From: an uncultured Flavobacterium sp.
GTDB lineage: Bacteria > Bacteroidota > Bacteroidia > Flavobacteriales > Flavobacteriaceae
Assembly (NCBI RefSeq): GCF_946220915.1
Contig: NZ_CAMIHH010000071.1
Location: 1 to 16,672, forward strand
Length of the DNA: 16,672 bases
Direction of reading: 5' to 3'
Position 1 is the first letter of the stretch. The number at the start of each line of letters is the position of its first letter. The notes below the pieces were generated by a model, which saw only the letters and a program-made list of their open reading frames with translations, was not told where the DNA came from and did not search any database. The position numbers were made by a program, and so were the translations under genes. Positions 7,689 through 15,654 of this stretch are shown here, one piece after another.

Positions 7689-9335
7689 TTATATTCCTGA
7701 TATGTAAGAATATAGAGAAACATCTTTTGAAATTCCGAGTTTAGCAATAACCCGCTCCTTACGCTTTGCGCACGCAAGGGGCGTAATGTTGAAGATAGCC
7801 GAAATTTCTTTAATCGAAAGGTTCATGTACACATAGGCAATAAACCTTATGTCGTTTACGGTAAGCGAAGGGTGCAGTTCCTTTAGGCGCTGAAGCATGC
7901 CATTATTAACCTGCTCAAAATGGGTGACAAAATTTTCCCAGTCATTGTTGGCGGCAATGTGGCTTTTTAACGACCGGATATGGTTAAGCACGGTAGGGTC
8001 TTTTACCAGCCTTGGATTTTCGGAAAGCGACTTTATAATATCTTCTATAAGCTGGTTCCTGCCAGATATATAGAGTTCCTTGGACGAAAGCTCCCTATTC
8101 CTCGACTCTATCTCATTCCTGAGCCTTTCCTCCTCCAGTAAGGCCTGTGCTTCCTTTTCTTTTATCTGTTGTTCCAGCATGACCTTGCCGCTTATCTGCT
8201 TATCAAGCTCAAGGGCGGTAATCTTCTGGGTTTGCTCAGCAAGTATTTTTTGCTGCCAGTACTTGAGCGAGCGGTTCCTTAAATACATCCCTGCAATTAT
8301 AAATGCAGCCACAACTATTCCGGCCAGGGCATAAAACAGCTTCCTTTCGTTTTGGAGCTTCTCTTCTTTCGACCCAATTTCGTTCTTATAGCTTTCTATT
8401 TCAAATTTCACCTTGTTATTTTCATATATCCTCCCGTTTCGCAACTCATTAACTTCTTTCTCTGCCTTGAAAACAGAATCTTTGTATTGCGAAACCATTT
8501 CAAACTGCTTCTTTTTCGAATAAATATCAATAAGCAGCTCATAAACTGTTCTTTGGGTCTCTACGTTAGGTTTTTCCGAAAGCATTTGCTGTGCCACTTC
8601 ACGTGCCTTATCAAGGCTGCCCTCGGTATTATAGCTCCTCGCAATGATGAGCTGTAATGAAGTGCCAATGTCGTTAAAATCCCTGTCGGGGGCAGCGTCA
8701 TATAACTTTTGTGCCCTGTGCCGCGCTACAGCTGTGTTACCCAGTAAAAGCTCACTCTCGGCCCAAAGCATTTCGGCAAGGCTTTTAAGCCCGGCATCTT
8801 TATTATAGCCTGCAACTTCTGTAAGTATAGCCTGGGCTTCCACGGGTTTTTCCCTGTAATTGGCATTGTTGGCAAGGTTGATACCAAAAAGCGCCATTTT
8901 AGCATAGTCCTTTTTATCCGATGCAATGTCGAAGGCTTTTTTTATAAATTCCCCTGCTTTTTCAAAGTCTTTCTCCTTCGTATAAAGCAGTGACATATTG
9001 CTGAGCACTGCCATTTCATTCTCAGGGCCCAGGTCTTTTACAGCAATCTTGTAAGCATCAAGGAAATAGTTAAGCGCCTCACCATAATCCATCATCGAAT
9101 AGTAAGTAACCCCAATATTGTTCTTTGCCCAGAACAAATGCTGCAGCCACTGCTTCTTTTCGGCAATGCTGTGCACTATGGCATAATATTCCATTGCTTT
9201 GGCATAATCCCGCTTATTGTATGCCTCCTGCCCTTTGCGGCTCAGCGTATCGCACTGCTGCTTTGTCTGCGCCGCACAGGGCAGGCAGGCAAAAAAAACG
9301 ATCAGGCATAACAGGCAGAGCTTTTTCAGTGGCAT
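7689..9335 (-). CDS. Membrane-anchored TPR protein with C-terminal LuxR-like HTH (transcriptional regulator)
   Basis: 548 residues from the ATG at 9335. MPLKKLCLLCLIVFFACLPC plus AAQ is a signal peptide. Residues about 25-290 are TPR-like helices (for example AKNNIGVTYYSMMDYGEALNY). A single transmembrane helix lies at about 333-352 and is followed by basic residues (RNRSLKYWQQK), placing the C-terminus in the cytosol. A coiled coil follows (about 360-425). The end (about 485-538) has a LuxR/GerE-like HTH pattern: LTVNDIRFIAYVYMNLSIKE, ISAIFNIT, RKERVIAKLGI. This is a common Bacteroidota layout for a one-component regulator that senses in the periplasm and acts on DNA inside; the signal is unknown. 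The frame extends to a TTG at 9362, but that TTG is the end of a TATATTTG promoter box, so it was not used. The adhesin gene follows on the same strand and is a plausible target. Confidence 0.88.
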   Translation of the reverse strand: MPLKKLCLLCLIVFFACLPCAAQTKQQCDTLSRKGQEAYNKRDYAKAMEYYAIVHSIAEKKQWLQHLFWAKNNIGVTYYSMMDYGEALNYFLDAYKIAVKDLGPENEMAVLSNMSLLYTKEKDFEKAGEFIKKAFDIASDKKDYAKMALFGINLANNANYREKPVEAQAILTEVAGYNKDAGLKSLAEMLWAESELLLGNTAVARHRAQKLYDAAPDRDFNDIGTSLQLIIARSYNTEGSLDKAREVAQQMLSEKPNVETQRTVYELLIDIYSKKKQFEMVSQYKDSVFKAEKEVNELRNGRIYENNKVKFEIESYKNEIGSKEEKLQNERKLFYALAGIVVAAFIIAGMYLRNRSLKYWQQKILAEQTQKITALELDKQISGKVMLEQQIKEKEAQALLEEERLRNEIESRNRELSSKELYISGRNQLIEDIIKSLSENPRLVKDPTVLNHIRSLKSHIAANNDWENFVTHFEQVNNGMLQRLKELHPSLTVNDIRFIAYVYMNLSIKEISAIFNITPLACAKRKERVIAKLGISKDVSLYSYISGI

Positions 9336-9359
9336 AAATGTCCGGGTATATCGGTCATC

Positions 9360-9367
9360 CAAATATA
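9360..9367 (-). promoter_or_regulatory. Candidate -7 box (TATATTTG) for the TPR-HTH gene
   Basis: The minus strand reads TATATTTG, an exact TAnnTTTG match 24 bases before the ATG at 9335. A GTG lies at 19-base spacing upstream, one mismatch from the -33 TTG. The final TTG of the box is the upstream in-frame pseudo-start of the gene. Confidence 0.5.
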
Positions 9368-9449
9368 AGATAAAATCAATTCAAAGCACAGCGTGTTTAC
9401 CATTGCCATAATTAGTAAGCAGGCCTGGCAGTAAGCATATTTTTGTAAC

Positions 9450-9472
9450 AAAAAAAGGAGGCCGAAGCCTCC
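9450..9472 (-). terminator. Rho-independent terminator after the SIMPL-domain gene
   Basis: On the minus strand GGAGGC-TTCG-GCCTCC forms a perfect 6-bp GC-rich stem with a stable TTCG tetraloop, followed by seven T residues. It begins 23 bases after the stop codon at 9496. A textbook intrinsic terminator. Confidence 0.92.
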
Positions 9473-9495
9473 CTGCATAACTATGTTTTGTAAAA

Positions 9496-10185
9496 CTATT
9501 TCAGTTCAAAACTAATGTTCACATTAGCCGTTACCACGATCTCGCCAACAGCCAGGGTATCCATTGCAGCATCACCGGCTATCGATTTTAATTCGGCACG
9601 CATCATCGGCATCGGATAGTACGTTTGCGTATTATCGGTAACAAGCAGCGCCTTGCCAATGGCCTGGCCCAAAGCGCCTGCATAGTCGCCTGCTTTCTTT
9701 TTAGCATTGGCTACAGCCAAAACCCTCGCCTCGCTTTCATATTGTGCCTGCTTTGAGGTACGGAACTCCACCCCATTTACCTGGTTGGCGCCGGCATCTA
9801 CAACCCCCATCATCAGGGCATCATATTTCGACAGGTCCTTCAGGTGGATCACGATCTGCTGGCTGGCGACAAAACTGTATTTCTTTTTATCGTAGTCATA
9901 ATTCCTGTTTAGGCTTACCCTTTTTGTCTGGTAATCCTTCTCTGGCACTTTGGCCCCTTTCAGGTATTTGATGACAGCATCTATCGCCGCATCATTCTTT
10001 TTCTTAACGTCGTTGGCATCAGGCCCCATGTTTTCCACGCCAATGGTTATCACTGCCTCATCGGGGGTTGCGAATACTTTCCCCTCGCCCGATATGTTGA
10101 TCTGCGGTGCCTGTTTTTCCTGAAGTGTTTGTGCATTGGCCATCATGCTTACGGTGGCGAACAATACGAGTGCAATTCTTTTCAT
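9496..10185 (-). CDS. SIMPL (DUF541) domain periplasmic protein
   Basis: 229 residues. MKRIALVLFATVSMMANA followed by Q is a signal peptide, so the protein is periplasmic or envelope-associated. The mature part opens with INISGEGKVFATPDEAVITI, the hallmark start of SIMPL/DUF541 domains. It also has the family's VPEKDYQTKRVSLNRNYDY region, a GANQVNGVEF segment, the helix YESEARVLAVANAKKKAGDY, and a closing VTANVNISFEL strand. Length matches single-domain family members such as the E. coli YggE type, linked in the literature to oxidative-stress tolerance; the biochemical activity remains unclear. The ATG at 10185 fits the signal peptide exactly. The rhomboid gene lies 60 bases upstream on the same strand, so the two could share a transcript, but the gap is AT-rich and may hold its own promoter. 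A strong terminator follows. Confidence 0.92.
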   Translation of the reverse strand: MKRIALVLFATVSMMANAQTLQEKQAPQINISGEGKVFATPDEAVITIGVENMGPDANDVKKKNDAAIDAVIKYLKGAKVPEKDYQTKRVSLNRNYDYDKKKYSFVASQQIVIHLKDLSKYDALMMGVVDAGANQVNGVEFRTSKQAQYESEARVLAVANAKKKAGDYAGALGQAIGKALLVTDNTQTYYPMPMMRAELKSIAGDAAMDTLAVGEIVVTANVNISFELK

Positions 10186-10245
10186 GATTTTTTTGTTTTT
10201 TTGATTTTTCTGTAGGAATCCAAATTATGTGCCAATTTTATCAAA

Positions 10246-10878
10246 TCATAGCTTTCCCATTTTTGCCATCACAAATAAAATTACTATGGGAACTGCTAAT
10301 ATTATGACAACCATGGTATTGTGGGTAAAAATTTCGGGCATCCTCGAAAGCGTTATTGCATATCCGCCTATCGCTCCGCCAAAGTGTGCCGTGTGGCCAA
10401 TATTGTCCCTTTTGGCCTTCATGCCATAAATGGAGAATAACAGGTAGAAAATACCGTAAATATAACCTGGAATGAAGAAATTGATGGTCATTTCCGGATA
10501 AATCAGGATTGATGAAAATAATACGCCTACCACAGCGCCCGAAGCCCCCAGTGCCGAATAATGGTAATCGTCCTTATGGAAATAAAGCGTTAGCAGGTTA
10601 CCCGTAAACAGGCTGGCGAAATAAACTATTAGAAAGCCAAAGGTTCCCAACGCGCCGATTACCCACGGAGCGAAGAAAAACAGTGTAATCATATTGAATA
10701 CCAGATGCATCATGTCCGCATGCAGAAAAGCAGAAGTGAACATGCGGTACTGCCCGCCTGCCCTGATAGCCCCGATGTGGAAGAGGTATTTTCTCCTGAA
10801 AGCCTCATCATTAAATCCTTTATAACTCACGATCGCATTGATGGCTATCACTGCGATCAAGACCAAATCTATATTCAT
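10246..10878 (-). CDS. Rhomboid-family intramembrane serine protease
   Basis: 210 residues, largely hydrophobic, with about six transmembrane segments and little beyond the core. The rhomboid signature is complete: HADMMHLVFN (His58 and Asn62, oxyanion-side residues, just before TM2), GASG with the nucleophile Ser113, and GHTAHFGG with the catalytic His165 followed by the GxxxG-type packing motif (GGAIGG). It should therefore be an active protease cleaving membrane-spanning substrates in the inner membrane; substrates are unknown. The start ATG at 10878 gives a short N-terminal tail ahead of TM1 (VLIAVIAINAIV). It is transcribed away from the acyltransferase gene, with 108 bases between the two start codons. 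No exact -7 box is seen on its strand. Confidence 0.93.
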   Translation of the reverse strand: MNIDLVLIAVIAINAIVSYKGFNDEAFRRKYLFHIGAIRAGGQYRMFTSAFLHADMMHLVFNMITLFFFAPWVIGALGTFGFLIVYFASLFTGNLLTLYFHKDDYHYSALGASGAVVGVLFSSILIYPEMTINFFIPGYIYGIFYLLFSIYGMKAKRDNIGHTAHFGGAIGGYAITLSRMPEIFTHNTMVVIILAVPIVILFVMAKMGKL

Positions 10879-10963
10879 CTGTATTATTAAAAAGTGTAAA
10901 ATTATACAATGCAGGCAAACTGTGCGTTAATTATCTTACAAACTTTAAGTCGCGAATAAAAAG

Positions 10964-10971
10964 TATATTTG
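10964..10971 (+). promoter_or_regulatory. Candidate -7 box (TATATTTG) for the acyltransferase gene
   Basis: TATATTTG is an exact TAnnTTTG match ending 15 bases before the ATG at 10987. TTT lies 17 bases upstream (10944-10946), one mismatch from the -33 TTG. The TTG at 10969-10971, in frame with the gene, belongs to this box. Confidence 0.5.
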
Positions 10972-10986
10972 CATAAAAAATACCGC

Positions 10987-11880
10987 ATGCAGCTTTTAGC
11001 CTACGCGCTCGCTTACCCCATATTACGTTTCATATCGATATTGCCTTTTTGGGCGCTGTATTTCCTGTCCGATTGTACCTATATCCTGCTGTACCGCATC
11101 ATCGGCTACCGAAAACCGACCGTGCGCAAGAATCTTGCCCTTGCCCTGCCTCATTTATCTGAAAAAGAGTTACGTGAGGTCGAGAAAAAATCATACAGGC
11201 ATTTTTGCGATACGTTTTTTGAGATGGCCAAATCACTAAGCATTACCGACAGGCAGATACGGCAGCGCTTTACCTTTACGAACATGGACCTTGCGCACGA
11301 ATTTGAAGACAAGGGTAAAAGCGTGGTACTGCTCGTAGGCCATTATGGCAGCTATGAATGGCTGCTCTCCATGAACATGCATTTTAAAACCTATAAGGGC
11401 GTTGGCATATACAAAGCCATTCGCAATAAATACTTTAATGAGTTGGTTAAGCGCATACGCCGCAGGTTTGGTGCGCAGCTCATCGGGACCAAAAGCATCA
11501 TCCCTGCCATGCGGCAAAATGCCCGCGAGGGAATAAAAGGCTTTTACGGCTTCATCAGCGACCAGTCGCCCAAAAGCCAGAGCATCATTTACTACGGCAA
11601 CTTTTTTGGCGTGGAAGTGCCCATGCAGGTGGGCGGCGAAATTTTAGCGAAAAAACTCGACATGAATGTAATGTTTGCCCGGGTAGAAAAAGTAAAGCGG
11701 GGCCATTACCAGTGCACATTTGTACCGCTGGAAGGAAGCCCGAAGGATTATCCAAACTTTGCCGTGACCGACTGGTTCATGAAGCTCCTGGAAGACCAGA
11801 TCAGGGAAAAGCCCGAGTATTACTTATGGACCCACAAAAGATTCAAGCACATAAGGAAAGGGTCCGATACTACAGCGTAA
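10987..11880 (+). CDS. Lysophospholipid/lipid A acyltransferase family protein (LpxL/HtrB-like)
   Basis: 297 residues from the ATG at 10987. An N-terminal membrane helix (about 5-40) precedes the Bacterial lipid A acyltransferase fold. The catalytic HX4E motif is seen as GHYGSYEW (His119, Glu124), preceded by the strand KSVVLLVG. Later family features are the GIKGFYGFISDQSPK segment, the YGNFFGVEVPMQVGGEILAKK helix-loop, and WTHKRFKH near the C-terminus, matching the family's WxHrRwk ending. It should transfer an acyl chain to lipid A or a related lipid at the inner membrane; the exact acceptor in Bacteroidota is not evident from sequence. A TTG 18 bases upstream is in frame but is part of the -7 box. 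The stop overlaps the end of the convergent PLP-enzyme gene by 11 bases. Confidence 0.92.
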   Translation: MQLLAYALAYPILRFISILPFWALYFLSDCTYILLYRIIGYRKPTVRKNLALALPHLSEKELREVEKKSYRHFCDTFFEMAKSLSITDRQIRQRFTFTNMDLAHEFEDKGKSVVLLVGHYGSYEWLLSMNMHFKTYKGVGIYKAIRNKYFNELVKRIRRRFGAQLIGTKSIIPAMRQNAREGIKGFYGFISDQSPKSQSIIYYGNFFGVEVPMQVGGEILAKKLDMNVMFARVEKVKRGHYQCTFVPLEGSPKDYPNFAVTDWFMKLLEDQIREKPEYYLWTHKRFKHIRKGSDTTA

Positions 11881-13366
11881 ACCAGCCTTTTATCATTTCA
11901 TTTGCATCCCCTCCCGAATTTGCGTGTGTAAATTCGTTACTGTTCTTATTATAGGTATAATCGTTTGCCCATGCGGCATGGTCTTGCGCCATCGCCTCAA
12001 TGGCATCACATACATATTGAATCTCGGCATTGGTAGTCGTAGGATGTATGGACATCCTTATCCAGCCCGGTTTTTGTATCAGGTCGCCTGCGGTGATCTT
12101 ATCGGTAAGGTAGCTGGACATTTCCTGGTCCACGTGCAACAGGTAGTGCCCATAGGTGCCGGCGCAGCTGCACCCGCCTCGGGTTTGTATGCCATAACGA
12201 TCGTTAAGTAATTTTACGCCAAGGTTAAAGTGCAGCCCATCAATGTAAAAAGAAATTACGCCCAGCCTGTTTTTATGCTGCCCGGCCAGTATGTTAAGTC
12301 CCGGAATGCTGCCCAGCCTCTCAAACACATAGTCGATTATTTCCTTTTCCCTTTCCAGTATATTGGCTACACCCATCTGCTCTTTCAGCTTTATGGCAAG
12401 CGCGGTTTTGATCACCTGAAGAAAGCCAGGGGTACCGCCATCCTCACGTTCCTCTATATTATCAACATACTTGTGCTCGCCCCATGGGTTGGTCCAGCTC
12501 ACAGTCCCTCCACCCGGATGATCGGGCACCATGTTCTTATACAGCTTTTTATTGAAAACCAATACCCCCGATGTACCCGGGCCTCCCAGAAATTTATGCG
12601 GCGAAAAAAAGATGGCATCCAGTGAGGCTTCTTTGTCGGCCGGGTGCATATCGATATCCACATAGGGTGCAGAGCAGGCAAAATCTACAAAACACACCCC
12701 ATTGTACCGGTGCACCAGCTTAGCGATATCATGATAAGGGGTTTTAATGCCTGTAACGTTGGAACACGCCGTAACCGAAGCTATTTTAAGTGTCCTGTCT
12801 TTGTATTTTTCTAAAAGTTCTTTAAAGCTGTCCAGGCAGATGAGCCCTTCGGGACACGCAGGGATAACCTCTACATGGGCTATCGTTTCCAGCCAGGAGG
12901 TTTGGTTGGAGTGGTGTTCCATGTGCGAAACAAACACTACCGGCCTTTTCTCCTCGGGCACATTTGTAAATTTCCTGAGGTTTTCAGGCACTTTCAGACC
13001 GAGTATGCGCTGAAATTTATTGATAACGCCCGTCATGCCGCTGCCCGTGGTAATGAGCACATCGTCATCGCTGGCATTTACATGGTGTTTTATAATGTGC
13101 TTCGCCTCGTGGTAGGCATTGGTCATTGCCGTTCCCGAAACGGTAGTCTCGGTATGGGTATTGGCTACGAAAGGGCCGAACTCATTGAGCATTTTTTCTT
13201 CTATCGGGCGGTACAGCCTCCCACTGGCCGTCCAGTCGGTATACACGATCTCCTGTTTTCCGAATGGCGAAACGAACTCCTGTCCGATCCCGACAATGTT
13301 TTGCCTGAATTTTGCGAAATAATGCTCTAACTCACTCTTGAGCATTGTATCTGCGGCCTGTAGCAT
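11870..13366 (-). CDS. Class V aminotransferase-fold PLP enzyme (cysteine desulfurase/selenocysteine lyase-like)
   Basis: 498 residues from the ATG at 13366. The class V PLP fold is clear: TTGSGMTGVINKF binds the cofactor phosphate, HMEHHSN carries the ring-stacking His, VDFACSAPY holds the Asp that contacts the pyridine N, and SPHKFLGG contains the Schiff-base Lys258. Near the C-terminus RGGCSCAG aligns with the RxGxxCA motif of SufS-type desulfurases; Cys401 takes the catalytic position and Cys399 is an extra cysteine. With about 500 residues it is longer than SufS (about 400), with an insertion around EDGGTPGF and an extended tail. No sufBCD or iscU genes are nearby, so its substrate is open; sulfur or selenium mobilisation is inference. 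The open frame reaches a GTG at 13414, but that lies upstream of the promoter. An ATG at 13345 is also possible. Confidence 0.88.
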   Translation of the reverse strand: MLQAADTMLKSELEHYFAKFRQNIVGIGQEFVSPFGKQEIVYTDWTASGRLYRPIEEKMLNEFGPFVANTHTETTVSGTAMTNAYHEAKHIIKHHVNASDDDVLITTGSGMTGVINKFQRILGLKVPENLRKFTNVPEEKRPVVFVSHMEHHSNQTSWLETIAHVEVIPACPEGLICLDSFKELLEKYKDRTLKIASVTACSNVTGIKTPYHDIAKLVHRYNGVCFVDFACSAPYVDIDMHPADKEASLDAIFFSPHKFLGGPGTSGVLVFNKKLYKNMVPDHPGGGTVSWTNPWGEHKYVDNIEEREDGGTPGFLQVIKTALAIKLKEQMGVANILEREKEIIDYVFERLGSIPGLNILAGQHKNRLGVISFYIDGLHFNLGVKLLNDRYGIQTRGGCSCAGTYGHYLLHVDQEMSSYLTDKITAGDLIQKPGWIRMSIHPTTTNAEIQYVCDAIEAMAQDHAAWANDYTYNKNSNEFTHANSGGDANEMIKGWFTL

Positions 13367-13383
13367 AATAGTAATGTTTACCG

Positions 13384-13411
13384 CAAATGTATTAAAACGA
13401 TAGCGAAGCAA
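13384..13411 (-). promoter_or_regulatory. Promoter of the PLP-enzyme gene (TTG-N17-TACATTTG)
   Basis: On the minus strand TTG (13411-13409) is followed after exactly 17 bases by TACATTTG (13391-13384). Both halves and the spacing match the Bacteroidota consensus TTG-N17-23-TAnnTTTG. It ends 18 bases before the ATG at 13366, and is the best full promoter in the window. Confidence 0.65.
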
Positions 13412-13477
13412 CACCGATGCTGCCTGTTTTTTTGATTTGGACTGAAAAAACTGCCCGCTTTATGTCATTTTCTAAAA

Positions 13478-14698
13478 TTAAATTCCCATCTCGACCTGGA
13501 AGCGTATATACCAGTTTTGCCTTGAAGTGTTGTCGAAATAACTAAGGTCGTCCAGGGTAAACTCCATCTGGGCCTTAAAGGCGTGCTCCCAAATATATTT
13601 GGTAAGCCCTATGCTGTACTGCTTCGTGTCGGGTGCCAGGGCGGCAATGTCCCTGTTGGCCTTTTGGGTAGAAAAGCGCCCTATCACCTCATAATTGGAA
13701 GGAAAAAGATAACTTAACTGGTAATCGAACCCGTTGCCGGTAAAAATGTATTCCAAATCGGTAATGTCTTCGGGATTTACAGTTATCGGGTCGTTTGCAA
13801 TGCGCTGCATATAGGCCGTCATGACCGACCAGCCGTTGTATTTAACCATTCCGTCCAGCAGGAGCGACTGCATGTCCCTTTTTTCAAAAAGGTCGTTACC
13901 CAGCTGCCCTCCTGCCCTCCTGGCCTTGTTGTTGAACTGGTATGCGCCGGATAGCAGCAGCTTTGGTTTTTGCTCCCGCATGAGATCGCCTTCAAAATAG
14001 GTTCCGTCCTTAGTAAATGCGCCAAAAGGGAACAGTTCCACTTTGCCTGTATAAGCCAGCCCGTTATCCGGCTCATCGGTTGAGTTGCGCCCCTCGCCCA
14101 TGCTTACCGCACCTTTAAAATTGTACGAGAATTTGTCGGCAAATTCATTGATATTGTATACCTGCAGGCCAAAATCCCTGTCTAGGGTAAAGCGTGCATT
14201 GTTAATGGTCCTGTCGGTAAGCTGCAGGCCGCCGGAAGAATTTACGCGCTGGCGGTTTCCGGGAAGCTTGGTCTGCCCAAAGCCGATAGTCCAGTGGTTA
14301 CTGGGCCTGTAGAACAGCACTGCATCGCGGATGATGTTGATATTTTCGCCTTCCTGCACCTCGCCTACATCGCCCGGTGCAAATGACAATTGTATTACAT
14401 ACAGGAACCTTGGGTCGCCTACATAGCCGTCAAACCGCAGGCGGAGGCGGCGTACCTGACCGTCGATGGCGCTCTCTTCGCCCTCTTCCTGTAAATAAGT
14501 CGCGCGGTTTTGCATCCTGAAGCGTATATTCATCTGGAAAATGCTGTCGGGCGAGGTAATGCCCAGGCCTTTACCGTAATTATAATAAGGCAGTGCCGAA
14601 AGCTTGAGGTCGTTATCGCCCGTAGCCCTCTGGATGGTAATTTGCGCAGCAGCAGGCAGGATCGAAAAGAGGAACAAAAGCGTAAGTATGCGTTTCAT
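13478..14698 (-). CDS. Outer-membrane porin, phosphate-selective porin O/P family
   Basis: 406 residues. MKRILTLLFLFSILPAAA followed by Q is a signal peptide. The remainder shows alternating beta-strands typical of a 16- to 18-stranded porin: FQMNIRFRMQNRATYLQ, VRRLRLRFDGYVGDPRFLYV, the turn WTIGFGQTKLPGNRQR, RDFGLQVY, and a C-terminal strand ending WYIRFQVEMGI. The RLRLRFDG and GQTKLPGNRQR regions are characteristic of the OprO/OprP family. In Bacteroidota these porins are widespread and substrate specificity (phosphate, other anions, or general) cannot be read from sequence. No pst or pho genes are nearby. It has its own -7 box and is divergent from prmA. I see no clear hairpin terminator between its stop and the PLP-enzyme promoter. 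Confidence 0.88.
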   Translation of the reverse strand: MKRILTLLFLFSILPAAAQITIQRATGDNDLKLSALPYYNYGKGLGITSPDSIFQMNIRFRMQNRATYLQEEGEESAIDGQVRRLRLRFDGYVGDPRFLYVIQLSFAPGDVGEVQEGENINIIRDAVLFYRPSNHWTIGFGQTKLPGNRQRVNSSGGLQLTDRTINNARFTLDRDFGLQVYNINEFADKFSYNFKGAVSMGEGRNSTDEPDNGLAYTGKVELFPFGAFTKDGTYFEGDLMREQKPKLLLSGAYQFNNKARRAGGQLGNDLFEKRDMQSLLLDGMVKYNGWSVMTAYMQRIANDPITVNPEDITDLEYIFTGNGFDYQLSYLFPSNYEVIGRFSTQKANRDIAALAPDTKQYSIGLTKYIWEHAFKAQMEFTLDDLSYFDNTSRQNWYIRFQVEMGI

Positions 14699-14732
14699 CG
14701 GGCAGTGTGGTTGTTAGGGTATGTTGAAAATG

Positions 14733-14740
14733 CAAACTTA
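14733..14740 (-). promoter_or_regulatory. Candidate -7 box (TAAGTTTG) for the porin gene
   Basis: The minus strand reads TAAGTTTG, an exact TAnnTTTG match 34 bases before the porin ATG at 14698. No TTG is present at the usual -33 spacing. It lies back to back with the prmA promoter box. Confidence 0.45.
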
Positions 14741-14777
14741 ACACAATAATTAGTACTGCTCTATACTGTAATCCTAT

Positions 14778-14785
14778 TACCTTTG
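14778..14785 (+). promoter_or_regulatory. Candidate -7 box (TACCTTTG) for the prmA-clpS operon
   Basis: TACCTTTG matches TAnnTTTG exactly, 15 bases before the prmA ATG at 14801. CTG at 14756-14758, 19 bases upstream, is one mismatch from the -33 TTG. The TTG at 14783 is in frame with prmA but belongs to this box. Confidence 0.5.
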
Positions 14786-14800
14786 CAGAAAATTCAGGTT

Positions 14801-15634
14801 ATGTCGAATATTTACATGGGTTACCATTTTACCGTTGAACCCAAAGAGCCGGGCACTGAGATACTGATCGCAGAGCTTGGCGAAACTGCATTTGAGAGTT
14901 TTATCGAAACCGAAGAAGGGCTTTCGGCGTATGTACAAAAGGAATTCTGGAACGAAAATATACTGGTGGGCATACAGATATTGGACTCGGAGGAGTTCAA
15001 AATAAAATATTCGTTTGAGGAGATCGCACAGGTAAACTGGAACGAAGAATGGGAAAAAAACTTTGAGCCGATAGATGTGGACGATACCTGCCGCGTGCGT
15101 GCGCCATTCCACGAAAAGACAGATGTGAAGTACGACATTGTCATTGAACCGAAAATGAGCTTTGGCACAGGGCACCACGAGACTACGTTTATGATGATCC
15201 GGCACCTGCTGGAAACAGATATTGAAGGAATGAAGGCGCTCGACATGGGATGCGGTACGGCGATACTGGCCATACTGGCAGAAATGAAGGGAGCCAAACC
15301 CATTGATGCAATTGATATTGATAACTGGTGTTACCTGAATTCCATAGAAAATGCCGGGCGGAATGGCTGTACCAACATTTCGGTACATGAGGGCGATGCT
15401 GCCTTGCTTGTAGGTAAAAGCTACGACCTTATCATTGCGAACATCAACAGGAACATATTACTAAATGATATGCAGGCCTATGTAAACTGCCTCAGCAAAG
15501 GCGGGCTGCTGCTACTAAGTGGCTTTTATGAGGAAGATATACCGGCAATTGATGCATCATGCACTGAAAAAGGCCTTACCTTTGTAAAAAAACTGAGCCG
15601 AAATAATTGGGTTTCACTAAAATATATAAATTAG
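14801..15634 (+). CDS. prmA: Ribosomal protein L11 methyltransferase
   Basis: 277 residues from the ATG at 14801. PrmA methylates ribosomal protein L11 with S-adenosylmethionine in the cytosol. The N-terminal L11-recognition domain (about 1-95) has the VNWNEEWEKNFEP segment, the usual W-x-x-x-W-K-x-x-F-x-P hallmark. The linker reads IEPKMSFGTGHHETT, diagnostic of PrmA (typically fGTGxHxTT). The Rossmann methyltransferase domain follows: LDMGCGTAILAI (motif I, residues 147-157), AIDIDNWC (motif II) and IIANINRNIL (the N-I-N of motif IV, residues 211-220). Length fits flavobacterial orthologues, slightly shorter than E. coli PrmA. A TTG 18 bases upstream was rejected because it is part of the -7 box. 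It is followed after 20 bases by clpS, so the two form an operon. Confidence 0.96.
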   Translation: MSNIYMGYHFTVEPKEPGTEILIAELGETAFESFIETEEGLSAYVQKEFWNENILVGIQILDSEEFKIKYSFEEIAQVNWNEEWEKNFEPIDVDDTCRVRAPFHEKTDVKYDIVIEPKMSFGTGHHETTFMMIRHLLETDIEGMKALDMGCGTAILAILAEMKGAKPIDAIDIDNWCYLNSIENAGRNGCTNISVHEGDAALLVGKSYDLIIANINRNILLNDMQAYVNCLSKGGLLLLSGFYEEDIPAIDASCTEKGLTFVKKLSRNNWVSLKYIN

Positions 15635-15654
15635 CAACCGAAATTTATTGAGAC

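Noticed and set aside
14777..15388. Minus-strand frame of 203 codons opposite prmA
   Set aside because: PrmA motifs are complete on the plus strand; the antisense frame has no recognisable domain and no promoter.
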